Origin: an uncultured Rhodospirillales bacterium
Lineage (GTDB): Bacteria > Pseudomonadota > Alphaproteobacteria > CACIAM-22H2
Direction of reading: 5' to 3'
Length of the DNA stretch: 59,958 nt
Assembly: GCA_937926175.1 (NCBI GenBank)
Contig: CALANV010000036.1
Coordinates: forward strand, 1 to 59,958
Position 1 is the stretch's first letter. Each line of letters opens with the position of its first letter. The translations under genes and the position numbers were made by a program. The notes under the pieces are model-generated. The model worked only from the letters and a program-made list of their open reading frames with translations. It did not search any database and was not told the origin of the DNA. Positions 15,786 through 23,278 of the stretch are shown piece after piece.

Positions 15786-18700
15786 ATGGCGCGTGCGCGA
15801 TCACGACGACCGGCATTGCCATCGGCGATCGCGTCTGCGCCCGATGGGCTTCGCGCCACGCGGTACGGCAGGCGCTGGGGGGCTGTCGTCTCGGGGGCGC
15901 TTGCCGTGGCGATGCAGATCGGCTTGGCCGCGGCGGAAGTTCCCGATGTGCCGGTGCGGTTCGGTACGCACCCGACCTTTGAACGCATGGTGTTTGACTG
16001 GCGCGAGCCGGTCGAGTACCGCGTGGAAACCGATGGCCCCGTAACCGTCCTTTCATTTGATCGCGCCGCGCGCGTCGATGTGTCGGCGATCACGAAAGGA
16101 TTGGCGCGACTGGGGGCGACCGTCGAACTCGATGCCGGTGCGACGCAGCTGAAGCTTCGCGTGACGCTGCCGGCATCCATGCAGCTGAAGCATTTCCGTT
16201 CGGGCACGAAGGTCGTGCTCGACTTTGCGCGCCGGCGCGATGCGCCCGAGGCATCCACGCCCACGCCGGTCGTGGCGACCGGGCCGGGCGCGGGCGGGAC
16301 GACGCCGGCGGCAGCGGCCGCGCCGAAGCGGGCGGCCGCGGCACCACAGGAAAAAGCGGTGCCTCAAGAAAAGGCGACACCTCAAGAAAAGACGGCATCT
16401 CAGGAAAAGACCGCCGCGCCACAGCGGCCGATCTCTCTGCGGCCGTCCCGGACGGCGCCGGCCGCCGGCGCGGACGCACCTCAGCTCGCCGTTGCGCCGC
16501 CGCAGCCGGCGGCGGTTGCGACGCCGGCCAAGGACGCGACGGCGCCCGCGGCGGCGCCGGTTTCGGTCCCCGTCGAGGTCGTGCGGACGGCGGATGGCGA
16601 GGGGTTGCGATTCGGGTGGTCGCAGCCGGTCGGGGCGGCCGTGTTCGGACGCGGCACGCATCTGTGGATTGTGTTCGACCGTCCCGCCAGTCTCGATCTC
16701 GCCATGCTGCGCGGTCGCGAGGAGCTGCTGGGCCCGGTCGAGATCCTGGAGCCGCAGGCGGGCGAGGGGACGGTCGTTCGTCTGGCGCCGGCGGGCGGTT
16801 CGTCCAGCGTCGTGCGGCGGGAGGGGGATGCCTGGGTAGTCGAGATCGGTCGCCTGCCGCGGCCGCCCGATGTGCCCATCGCCGTCGCGGCCCGAAGAAC
16901 GGAAGATCCGATGGCGGCGCGGCTCGTCGTCGAAGTGCCGGACGTACGCTCGATCATTCAGGTCCGCGATCCCGACGCGGGCGACGAGCTGATCGTGGCG
17001 CCGACCTCGGCGGCCGGAACCGGCTTTGAACGCGCGCGTGACTATCTGCAGTTCAGACTGTTGTCGACGGCACAAGGGGTCGCCGTTCAGAAGCGCGCCG
17101 ATGCGCTTTCAGTCCGGCCGATTGGGACTGGAATCGAGATCGGCAGTACGTCGGGCCTCTTCCTGTCCCATGTTCGCCATCCGAGTTATGCCCGGACCAC
17201 CCGTGACGTCCGGGCGCCGTATCTGTTCGACTTCGCGGCTTGGCGGCGTCGAGGTCCGGAACGGTTCATCGAGGATCAGCAGATCCTGCGTCGTGCGATC
17301 GCGACCGCGGGCGAAACCGAACGCAATCGGGCGCGGCTCGAATTGGCGCGCTTCATGTTCGCGTACGGCAACATGAGGGACGTCCTCGGCCTGCTGCGCC
17401 TGATCGAGCAGGAGGATCCTGGCCTCGTCGCGACGACGCAGGTGCGGGCGATGTGGGGCGTGGCCGCCTTGCTCGTGGGGGATGTTGATGAGGCGGAACG
17501 CCATCTCAAGCACCCGAGTCTCGATTCCCAGCCCGAAGCCGCGCTGTGGCGCGGCGCGCTGGCCATGGTCCAGGGCGACGCGCGGACCGCACGCGTGCAG
17601 CTTGGTCGCAGCGCCGATCTCTATCGCAACTATCCGGCACCGTTCGCGAACCGGCTGAACCTTCTGAACGCGGAGGCCCGCGTATTCACCGGGGACTATC
17701 CCGGTGCCGAAAGCCTGATCGACGCGGTTCTCGCGAATCAGCCGACCGCCTCGGAGCATGCGCAGGCGATGTATCTCCGCGGCCGTCTGGCGTTGGCGCA
17801 GGGCGATCGCGAGAAGGCGCTGCAGATCTGGGGCGATTTGGAACGGGCTCCCCTGACGCCGGCGCGTACCGCGGCCGCGCTCGACCGGATCGAGCTGCTC
17901 GTCGAAGACAGTAAGATGTCGCAGGCCGAAGCGATCGCGGCGCTCGACCGTCTTCGCTTTTCCTGGCGCGGCGACGAGCTCGAGTTCCGGATTCTGACCC
18001 GCCTCGGGCGCCTTCAGCTCGCGGCCAAGGACTATCGCGCGGGTCTTGCCACGTTGCGCAACGCGCTGAGGCTGTTCCCCAACCACCGCGAGGCGAAAAG
18101 CATCATTGCCGACATGTCGGCGGCCTTCACGGCCGCCTTCGAAAGTGCCGGCGAGGAAATGTCGCCCGTGACGGCGATCGCCATGTTCGAGGAATTCCGC
18201 GAACTGGTGCCGGTGGGGCAGCGGGGCGACGAAATGGCGCAACGCCTCATCGACCGTCTGATTTCCGTCGATCTTCTCGACCGGGCGGGCGATCTGCTCG
18301 AGCATCAGATCAAGTTCCGCCTCAGCGGCGAGGAGAAGGCGAAGGCCGGCACCAAACTCGCGCTGGTCCGGCTTCTCGACCGCAAGCCCGAAGCCGCGCT
18401 GGAAGCACTGAAGTTGAGTGCCGATGCCGGCATGGCTGCGCCGTTGGTCCTGGAGCGCGCCCGCCTCGAGGCCCGTGCGCTGGCGGATCTCGGGCGAACG
18501 GCGGAGGCGCTCCAGCGCCTCGAAGGCGACGGCGCGCGCGAGGCAGACGAATTGCGGGCCGACATCCTGTGGCGGGCGCAGGATTGGGCCGGCGCGGCGA
18601 AGGTCCTGAGCCGACTCGTCGGTGCGCCGACGGACGCAGGCCTTCCGGACGAAGATGCACGGCGCGCCATCCATCTTGCCGTCGCCTTGTCGCTCGCCGA

Positions 18701-18917
18701 CGATCGCGAAGGATTGAAGCAGCTCGACGCCAGGATCGGCACGGCAATGCGGCAGGGGCCTTACGCGGACATCTACAAGGTCGTCGTTAGCGAAACGGGC
18801 GGGCCGGCCGCCGACGTGCAGGACGCCGCACGCCGGGCTGCGGCGGCGGCACCCTTCCAATCGTTCCTCGCCAGCTACCGAGAGCGTCTCCTGTCCGCGC
18901 CGGAGACAGGAAGCTGA
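15786..18917 (+). CDS. Large periplasmic TPR protein of the flagellar/chemotaxis cluster
   Basis: A 1043-residue protein. A basic N terminus and hydrophobic segment (WGAVVSGALAVAMQIGLAAAE, about 29-52) suggest export. Residues about 60-150 (PTFERMVFDWREPVEYRVETDG, then FRSGTKVVLDFARR) resemble an AMIN-like envelope-binding beta domain. Residues 150-260 are Pro/Ala rich with four QEK repeats (about 187-211). A second beta domain follows (about 270-420), and residues 500-1030 are TPR-like helices (AERHLKHPSLDSQPEAALWRG, LGRLQLAAKDYRAGLATL). It starts 7 bp after cheZ, so it is probably co-transcribed. Large TPR proteins of this kind occur in alphaproteobacterial flagellar clusters; function is unknown. 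A scaffold for motor parts at the cell wall is my inference. Confidence 0.7.
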   Translation: MARARSRRPALPSAIASAPDGLRATRYGRRWGAVVSGALAVAMQIGLAAAEVPDVPVRFGTHPTFERMVFDWREPVEYRVETDGPVTVLSFDRAARVDVSAITKGLARLGATVELDAGATQLKLRVTLPASMQLKHFRSGTKVVLDFARRRDAPEASTPTPVVATGPGAGGTTPAAAAAPKRAAAAPQEKAVPQEKATPQEKTASQEKTAAPQRPISLRPSRTAPAAGADAPQLAVAPPQPAAVATPAKDATAPAAAPVSVPVEVVRTADGEGLRFGWSQPVGAAVFGRGTHLWIVFDRPASLDLAMLRGREELLGPVEILEPQAGEGTVVRLAPAGGSSSVVRREGDAWVVEIGRLPRPPDVPIAVAARRTEDPMAARLVVEVPDVRSIIQVRDPDAGDELIVAPTSAAGTGFERARDYLQFRLLSTAQGVAVQKRADALSVRPIGTGIEIGSTSGLFLSHVRHPSYARTTRDVRAPYLFDFAAWRRRGPERFIEDQQILRRAIATAGETERNRARLELARFMFAYGNMRDVLGLLRLIEQEDPGLVATTQVRAMWGVAALLVGDVDEAERHLKHPSLDSQPEAALWRGALAMVQGDARTARVQLGRSADLYRNYPAPFANRLNLLNAEARVFTGDYPGAESLIDAVLANQPTASEHAQAMYLRGRLALAQGDREKALQIWGDLERAPLTPARTAAALDRIELLVEDSKMSQAEAIAALDRLRFSWRGDELEFRILTRLGRLQLAAKDYRAGLATLRNALRLFPNHREAKSIIADMSAAFTAAFESAGEEMSPVTAIAMFEEFRELVPVGQRGDEMAQRLIDRLISVDLLDRAGDLLEHQIKFRLSGEEKAKAGTKLALVRLLDRKPEAALEALKLSADAGMAAPLVLERARLEARALADLGRTAEALQRLEGDGAREADELRADILWRAQDWAGAAKVLSRLVGAPTDAGLPDEDARRAIHLAVALSLADDREGLKQLDARIGTAMRQGPYADIYKVVVSETGGPAADVQDAARRAAAAAPFQSFLASYRERLLSAPETGS
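16344..16415 (+). repeat. QEK tandem repeat inside the TPR protein
   Basis: Four imperfect 18-bp units encode PQEKA, PQEKA, PQEKT and SQEKT-type hexapeptides within a low-complexity linker. Such units can expand or contract by slippage and change linker length without breaking the frame. Confidence 0.7.
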
Positions 18918-19055
18918 AGGATGCCGCCGAAGGCGGCCGCGGCTGGCCGGGTCGCGGCGATCGGGTACGGCCTGCGCGTCATCCGGGCCGGAACCTCGTT
19001 CCGCGCCGATACCCTCATGCCGGTGTCGCGATCTATGGACCGGTGGCCGGCCGGA

Positions 19056-19814
19056 TCAGACCGGTCCGAAGCTCTGGATCAATGAACCGGCGACGAGGTG
19101 CCAGCCGTCGACCAGCACGAAGAAGATCAACTTGAACGGCAGGGAAATGATGACGGGTGGCAGCATCATCATGCCCATGGACATCAGGATGGATGCGACC
19201 ACCATGTCGATGATCAGGAACGGCACGAACAGGAGAAACCCGATTTCGAACGCGCGACGCAGCTCGCTGATCATGAACGCCGGGATGAGCACGCGCAGCG
19301 GCGTCTGATCGGGCGACTCGATCTCGGGCAGGTTGGCGAGGTCGATGAAGAGCTTCAGGTCCTGATCGCGCGTGTGGTTCATCATGAATTCATGGATGGG
19401 ACGCATGGTCCGGTCGAAGGCTTCGGCCTCGCTGATTCGGTTTTCCATCAGTGGCGCCAGGCCCTCCCGATATGCCGTTTCCGCGGTCGGCGCCATGATG
19501 AACGCGGTCAGGAACAGGGCGAGGCTGATCAGTACCGTGTTGGGTGGCGTCTGCTGCAGTCCGAGCGCGTTGCGCAGGAACGACAGCACGACCACGATGC
19601 GCGTGAACGACGTCACCATGATGAGGATCGACGGCGCCAGGCTCAGGACCGTGAGCAGCGCCATCAGCTGGATGATACGGCCGGTCGTCGTGCCGCCGTC
19701 GCCGAGGTCGAGGGTAAAGCTCTGTGCCGCCGCGGAGCCCGCGAAGATCAAGGGCATTGCCGCTGCGAGCAGCGCCGCGGCGGCCTTTCGAAGTGGCACG
19801 GACATGACGCTCAT
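19056..19814 (-). CDS. fliP: Flagellar export gate protein FliP
   Basis: A 252-residue membrane protein: signal peptide (LLAAAMPLIFAGSAAAQ), FliP signatures ILIMVTSFTRIVVVLSFLRNALG and PPNTVLISLALFLTAFIMAP, then AFMISELRRAFEIGFLLFVPFLIIDMVVASILMSMGMMM. It forms the export gate with FliQ and FliR, which are encoded on the opposite strand 3 kb away. Its ATG overlaps the fliO stop (ATGA, 4 bp). It is convergent with the TPR gene. Confidence 0.97.
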   Translation of the reverse strand: MSVMSVPLRKAAAALLAAAMPLIFAGSAAAQSFTLDLGDGGTTTGRIIQLMALLTVLSLAPSILIMVTSFTRIVVVLSFLRNALGLQQTPPNTVLISLALFLTAFIMAPTAETAYREGLAPLMENRISEAEAFDRTMRPIHEFMMNHTRDQDLKLFIDLANLPEIESPDQTPLRVLIPAFMISELRRAFEIGFLLFVPFLIIDMVVASILMSMGMMMLPPVIISLPFKLIFFVLVDGWHLVAGSLIQSFGPV

Positions 19815-20128
19815 TTGTCGGACTCGGTCTGGGACATGAGATGACGGCCGAATTCACCCTGGTGGCGGATGTCGCGTTCGATGACCGTCGCACCGTTCGG
19901 GCCGAGCAGGACGAGGTGCTCCACGTCGTCGCGCCGTAAGAGGACCAGGCGGGCACGTCCGTCGAGGGGCAGGACCTCGATGACGCCGAGGCGTCGACGC
20001 TTCAAGCCGAGGCCCACCCGCGATCTGCCGGTCATGTAGAGGCGGCCGATCCAGGCCATGCCGGCGATGAGCGCGAGCACCAGCGCAAGGGCGACGACGA
20101 AACGGAGGAGGAGATCTGTATCGATCAT
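19811..20128 (-). CDS. fliO: Flagellar protein FliO
   Basis: A 105-residue single-pass membrane protein: helix LLRFVVALALVLALIAGMAWIGRLYM (about 7-32), then the FliO pattern LKRRRLGVIEVLPLDGRARLVLLRRDDVEHLVLLGP. FliO helps FliP assemble. It overlaps fliP by 4 bp, the usual coupling. It is short, like other alphaproteobacterial FliO proteins. Confidence 0.88.
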   Translation of the reverse strand: MIDTDLLLRFVVALALVLALIAGMAWIGRLYMTGRSRVGLGLKRRRLGVIEVLPLDGRARLVLLRRDDVEHLVLLGPNGATVIERDIRHQGEFGRHLMSQTESDK

Positions 20129-20140
20129 CGTCTGTGCCGT

Positions 20141-20401
20141 TCACGTCGCAGCGCCGGAAAGACCCACTTTGATGGTGGCGGCAAGCTGATTCAGGGAATT
20201 GCGCAGATCCTCGAGCAGCGGCAGCAGATCGCGTCCCTCGTCGCGGGGCAGATCGAGAATCGCGGTGCAAAGGGCGCCGATGCGGTCATCGAGGTTTCCG
20301 AGTTCGACGTCGCGCCCGGCGGCCGCAAGGCGGCGGGCGGCCGTGATCTCGCCGAAGACGGCCGCAAGTTCCTGTCGAAGTTGTGAGGGCGGTATCGTCA
20401 T
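20141..20401 (-). CDS. Small helical protein of unknown function in the flhX-fliO-fliP operon
   Basis: An 86-residue protein with no signal peptide or membrane segment; predicted mostly helical with heptad-like hydrophobics (LRQELAAVFGEITAARRL, LLPLLEDLRNSLNQLAATI). I do not recognise a family. It overlaps flhX by 4 bp and precedes fliO by 12 bp, so it belongs to an export-apparatus operon. By size and helicity it could be a chaperone or an export regulator, but that is speculation. Confidence 0.62.
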   Translation of the reverse strand: MTIPPSQLRQELAAVFGEITAARRLAAAGRDVELGNLDDRIGALCTAILDLPRDEGRDLLPLLEDLRNSLNQLAATIKVGLSGAAT

Positions 20402-20718
20402 GGCGTGTCCTGCTGGTTGCCGGCGAATCGCCGGCTATAGATGTAGGCGAGGATCTCGGTGACGGCGATATAGGCCTCGACCGGTATCGGCGCATCAAGG
20501 GGGACGGCGGCGAGGAGATTCGCGAGGTCCGAATCCTGCTTGATGGTCACGCCGTGCGCGCGGGCGAGGTCGATGATCTGTTCGGCATGGTACCCTTCGC
20601 CTTTCGCGACGACTCGCGGCGCCTCATCCACGGCGCGGTCGTATTTGAGGGCGACCGCCAGCGGACGGGATTCCCCCGATGCATCTCGCTGGGGCGCGAT
20701 GGTCGGACGAGGCGGCAC
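20398..20718 (-). CDS. flhX: FlhB C-terminal-domain-like protein without the cleavage motif
   Basis: A 106-residue soluble protein matching the cytoplasmic end of FlhB: LAVALKYDRAVDEAPRVVAKG, then AEQIIDLARAHGVTIKQDSDLANLLAAVPLDAPIPVEAYIAVTEILAYIY. The self-cleavage motif NPTH of true FlhB (present in flhB at 24.1 kb) is missing; this protein begins where FlhB-CC would begin. Such FlhX proteins can partly replace cleaved FlhB in export switching in some bacteria. First gene of the operon with orf, fliO and fliP. Confidence 0.82.
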   Translation of the reverse strand: MPPRPTIAPQRDASGESRPLAVALKYDRAVDEAPRVVAKGEGYHAEQIIDLARAHGVTIKQDSDLANLLAAVPLDAPIPVEAYIAVTEILAYIYSRRFAGNQQDTP

Positions 20719-20740
20719 GTTTCGGATGCTCCAATACTTC

Positions 20741-20780
20741 GCGGAGCGCCGTCGGGCAGGGAACCGCCCCGGCGCTCCGC
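20741..20780. repeat. 11-bp inverted repeat in the flhX leader region
   Basis: GCGGAGCGCCG (20741-20751) and CGGCGCTCCGC (20770-20780) are perfect complements with an 18-bp spacer. On the minus strand a transcript from the CtrA-box region would fold this hairpin 23 nt before the flhX start. No U run follows, so a leader or mRNA-stability structure is likelier than a terminator. Confidence 0.55.
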
Positions 20781-20806
20781 ATGCCGCTCAGCTTCGAAGA
20801 TTATGC

Positions 20807-20821
20807 TTAAAGTTAGATTAA
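20807..20821 (+). promoter_or_regulatory. CtrA box between flhX and flgB
   Basis: TTAA-AGTTAGA-TTAA is a perfect TTAA-N7-TTAA sequence, 89 bp from flhX and 214 bp from flgB. It could serve either early operon (export apparatus or proximal rod), both being class II genes in Caulobacter. Confidence 0.7.
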
Positions 20822-21034
20822 AAGTTGTCGGGCGGCCCGGCCCTCGGATGCAGGGCAGATCGCGCCGGATCGGCGCGGCAGAGCGCCCGGGCGGCGGCGG
20901 TCTCATCGCGGCAGGCCATCCGGACGGATCCGGAATGCTCGTAAAAGTTTTACAGATTTTTAAGTAGTTTCCGGAGACAGTCGAGGTTGGCCTGAAGCCG
21001 AAAACCGCGTGTGAAGGGAGCCGTCGGTCGCGAC

Positions 21035-21439
21035 ATGGATCTGGGCAAGCTGCCGCTGTTCGAGCTGATGTCCCGGCGCATGACATGGCTGACGGAACGT
21101 CAGAAGGTCATCGCGGAGAACATCGCCAACGCCGATACGCCGAACTATCAGGCGCGCGATCTCAAGCCGATGAGCCCGCACGGCTTCGCGACGGTAATGG
21201 CGCGGCTGCGTCCGGCGGTGACCGACGCGCGACATATCGCCGGCGGCATGAGGAGCGGTGGGAAGGCCGAGGTGGTCGAGAGCAAGGCGCCGGAAGTCAC
21301 GCTCTCGGGGAACACCGTGTCGCTCGAGACGGAACTGATGAAGGTCGCCGAGACGGCAACGGATTATCAGCTGGTTACCAATCTCTACCGCAAGCAGATC
21401 GGCATGTTGAAGGCGGTCATCGCGCGCGGGCCGTCGTGA
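21035..21439 (+). CDS. flgB: Flagellar proximal rod protein FlgB
   Basis: A 134-residue rod protein with LFELMSRRMTWLTERQKVIAENIANADTPNYQARDL at the N terminus and ETELMKVAETATDYQLVTNLYRKQIGMLKAVI at the C terminus, the FlgB signatures. ATG 21035 follows AAGGGAG; a GTG at 21011 would add eight residues but lacks a better ribosome site. First gene of flgB-flgC-fliE-fliQ-fliR-flhB. Confidence 0.93.
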   Translation: MDLGKLPLFELMSRRMTWLTERQKVIAENIANADTPNYQARDLKPMSPHGFATVMARLRPAVTDARHIAGGMRSGGKAEVVESKAPEVTLSGNTVSLETELMKVAETATDYQLVTNLYRKQIGMLKAVIARGPS

Positions 21440-21462
21440 CGGCCGGATGAGGGGCTGAATTC

Positions 21463-21873
21463 ATGGACCTCGTGAAAAGTTTGAAGATCTCGGCCGCGGG
21501 CATGCAGGCCCAGAGTGCGCGCATGCGCACCATCGCCGAGAATCTTGCCAACGCGGATTCGGTATCGGAAACGCCGGGCGGCGATCCGTATCGCCGCAAG
21601 ATGCTGACGTTCAAGAGCGTGCTGGACCGCGAGACGGGCGCGCGGATCGTCCAGCCGGGACGGGTCGTGACCGATCAGTCGGAGTTTCAGAAGAAATTCG
21701 ACCCGAACCATCCGGCGGCGGATGCGGAAGGTTATGTGCGTGTGCCGAATGTCAATCCGCTGATCGAAGTGATGGACATGCGGCAGGCGCAGCGGAGCTA
21801 CGAAGCCAACCTCCAGGTGATCGAGGTGGCGAGATCGATGATCCAGCGCGCGATCGACATCCTGCGCGGCTGA
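21463..21873 (+). CDS. flgC: Flagellar proximal rod protein FlgC
   Basis: A 136-residue rod protein: LVKSLKISAAGMQAQSARMRTIAENLANADS at the start, GYVRVPNVNPLIEVMDMRQAQRSYEANLQVIEVARSM at the end, both FlgC hallmarks. Situated 23 bp after flgB and 23 bp before fliE; the three form the proximal rod on the MS ring. Confidence 0.96.
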   Translation: MDLVKSLKISAAGMQAQSARMRTIAENLANADSVSETPGGDPYRRKMLTFKSVLDRETGARIVQPGRVVTDQSEFQKKFDPNHPAADAEGYVRVPNVNPLIEVMDMRQAQRSYEANLQVIEVARSMIQRAIDILRG

Positions 21874-21896
21874 ACTGACACGAATGGGGTGTTCCC

Positions 21897-22205
21897 ATGG
21901 AGGTAAGTTTCGCTAAGGCTGCGGCGGCTTACGCGGCGGCCGCTCGAAAGGCGACGGGGCCGGGCCTCGAGGCGCCGACCAAGGCCGGGAGCGACTTCGC
22001 CGACATGGTGAAGGCGGCCGCCCGGTCGACGGTGGAGGCCCTGAAGCAGGGCGAGGCCGCAACCCTGCAGGCGGCGATCGGCAAGGCCGACCTCGGCCAG
22101 GTGATCACGGCCGTGTCGAATGCGGAAGTGACGCTGCAGACGGCGGTCGCGGTCCGGGATCGCGTGATCCAGGCCTATCTCGACATCATTCGCATGCCGA
22201 TCTAG
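21897..22205 (+). CDS. fliE: Flagellar hook-basal body complex protein FliE
   Basis: A 102-residue protein with FliE features: SDFADMVKAAARSTVEALKQGEAAT, then VITAVSNAEVTLQTAVAVRDRVIQAYLDIIRMPI. It links the MS ring and the rod and is the first rod substrate exported. It precedes fliQ by 12 bp. Confidence 0.95.
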   Translation: MEVSFAKAAAAYAAAARKATGPGLEAPTKAGSDFADMVKAAARSTVEALKQGEAATLQAAIGKADLGQVITAVSNAEVTLQTAVAVRDRVIQAYLDIIRMPI

Positions 22206-22217
22206 GCGGCTCCGCCC

Positions 22218-22484
22218 ATGGAAGTCGCCGACGTCCTCGAGATCGCGCGCGAGTCGGTTCTCGTCGCGCTGAAGATCGCTGCGCCGATCATGCTGGCCGG
22301 CCTCGTCGTCGGCCTGGCGATCTCGATTTTTCAGGCACTCACGCAGATCCAGGAGATGACGCTGACCTTCGTCCCGAAGGTGATTGTCATCTTCGTGGTC
22401 TTCATACTGTTCCTGCCGTTCATGGTCGCGACGCTCGTGGGATTCACGCACCAGCTCATCGGGCGCATCGCCGGCCTCGGGTGA
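22218..22484 (+). CDS. fliQ: Flagellar export gate protein FliQ
   Basis: An 88-residue protein of two membrane helices (LKIAAPIMLAGLVVGLAISIFQA and VIVIFVVFILFLPFMVATLVGF) around the conserved loop LTQIQEMTLTFVPK. It is part of the FliP-FliQ-FliR gate. It lies 22 bp ahead of fliR. Confidence 0.96.
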   Translation: MEVADVLEIARESVLVALKIAAPIMLAGLVVGLAISIFQALTQIQEMTLTFVPKVIVIFVVFILFLPFMVATLVGFTHQLIGRIAGLG

Positions 22485-22506
22485 AGGGGCCGGGACAGGG
22501 CCGGAC

Positions 22507-23271
22507 ATGCTGGAGCAGTTCCTTTCGGCGTCGATTTTCACGCTGTTCTTCGTCTTCGTGCGCGTCGGCAGCGCCTGCGCGGTGCTACCGGGTATCGGCG
22601 ACGCCTTCGTTGCCATGCGCATCCGCCTGCTCCTGGCCGGCGCGATCAGCGCCGTTCTTGCACCGGTCGTCGAGGCGAGCGTACCGGCGCTCCCTGATGC
22701 GCCGATCGCATTGTTCCTCATGCTCGCGGCCGAAATTGCCGTCGGCATATTCATCGGGCTTGCGGCGCGCATTGCGCTCTCCGCCGTGCAGATGGCCGGC
22801 ATGGTCATCGGCTTCCAGACCAGCCTCGCCAACGCCGTCGCGTTCGATCCGTCGTCGGCTCAGCAGGGGGTGGTGACGGGGGCCTGGCTCAGCATGGTCG
22901 CCCTCGTCCTCATCTTCGTGACCGACCTTCACCATCTGATGCTGCAGGCGGTGGCGGACTCCTATGTGCTGTTTCCGCCGGGCGGTATGCCGCCGGTCGG
23001 CGATCTGGCCGATGCCGTAACCCGGCTCGTCGCGGCGAGCTTCAGGCTGGGCATGCAGATCGCGGCGCCGTTTCTCATGTTCGGCTTCATCTTCACGCTG
23101 TCCCTTGGTCTGCTCGCGCGCCTCATGCCCCAGATCCAGATCTTTTTCGTCGCCATGCCGCTTCAGATCATGCTCGGACTGCTGGTGTTCGGGCTCGGCA
23201 TGGGGATCGGCATGACGGTATTCCTCGGCGGCTTCGAAGAGGTCGTGATGCCGTTCATTGTCGGCCGGTGA
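22507..23271 (+). CDS. fliR: Flagellar export gate protein FliR
   Basis: A 254-residue polytopic protein with about six hydrophobic helices and the FliR patterns RVGSACAVLPGIGD, EIAVGIFIGLAARIALSAVQMAG and MPQIQIFFVAMPLQIMLGL. ATG 22507 is chosen because the first helix (FTLFFVFVRVGSACAVLPGI) follows it directly; upstream in-frame sequence overlaps fliQ and is not membrane-like. Next gene flhB begins 7 bp downstream. Confidence 0.95.
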   Translation: MLEQFLSASIFTLFFVFVRVGSACAVLPGIGDAFVAMRIRLLLAGAISAVLAPVVEASVPALPDAPIALFLMLAAEIAVGIFIGLAARIALSAVQMAGMVIGFQTSLANAVAFDPSSAQQGVVTGAWLSMVALVLIFVTDLHHLMLQAVADSYVLFPPGGMPPVGDLADAVTRLVAASFRLGMQIAAPFLMFGFIFTLSLGLLARLMPQIQIFFVAMPLQIMLGLLVFGLGMGIGMTVFLGGFEEVVMPFIVGR

Positions 23272-23278
23272 GGCAGCG

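Larger units (their letters stand above)
20719..21034. other. divergent flhX/flgB regulatory region
   Basis: This 316-bp gap holds an 11-bp inverted repeat (20741-20780) close to flhX, a perfect CtrA box (20807-20821), and an AT-rich stretch TAAAAGTTTTACAGATTTTTAA near 20941-20963 upstream of flgB. No sigma-54 match was found, in contrast to flgI and flgF. No coding potential is apparent. Confidence 0.6.
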
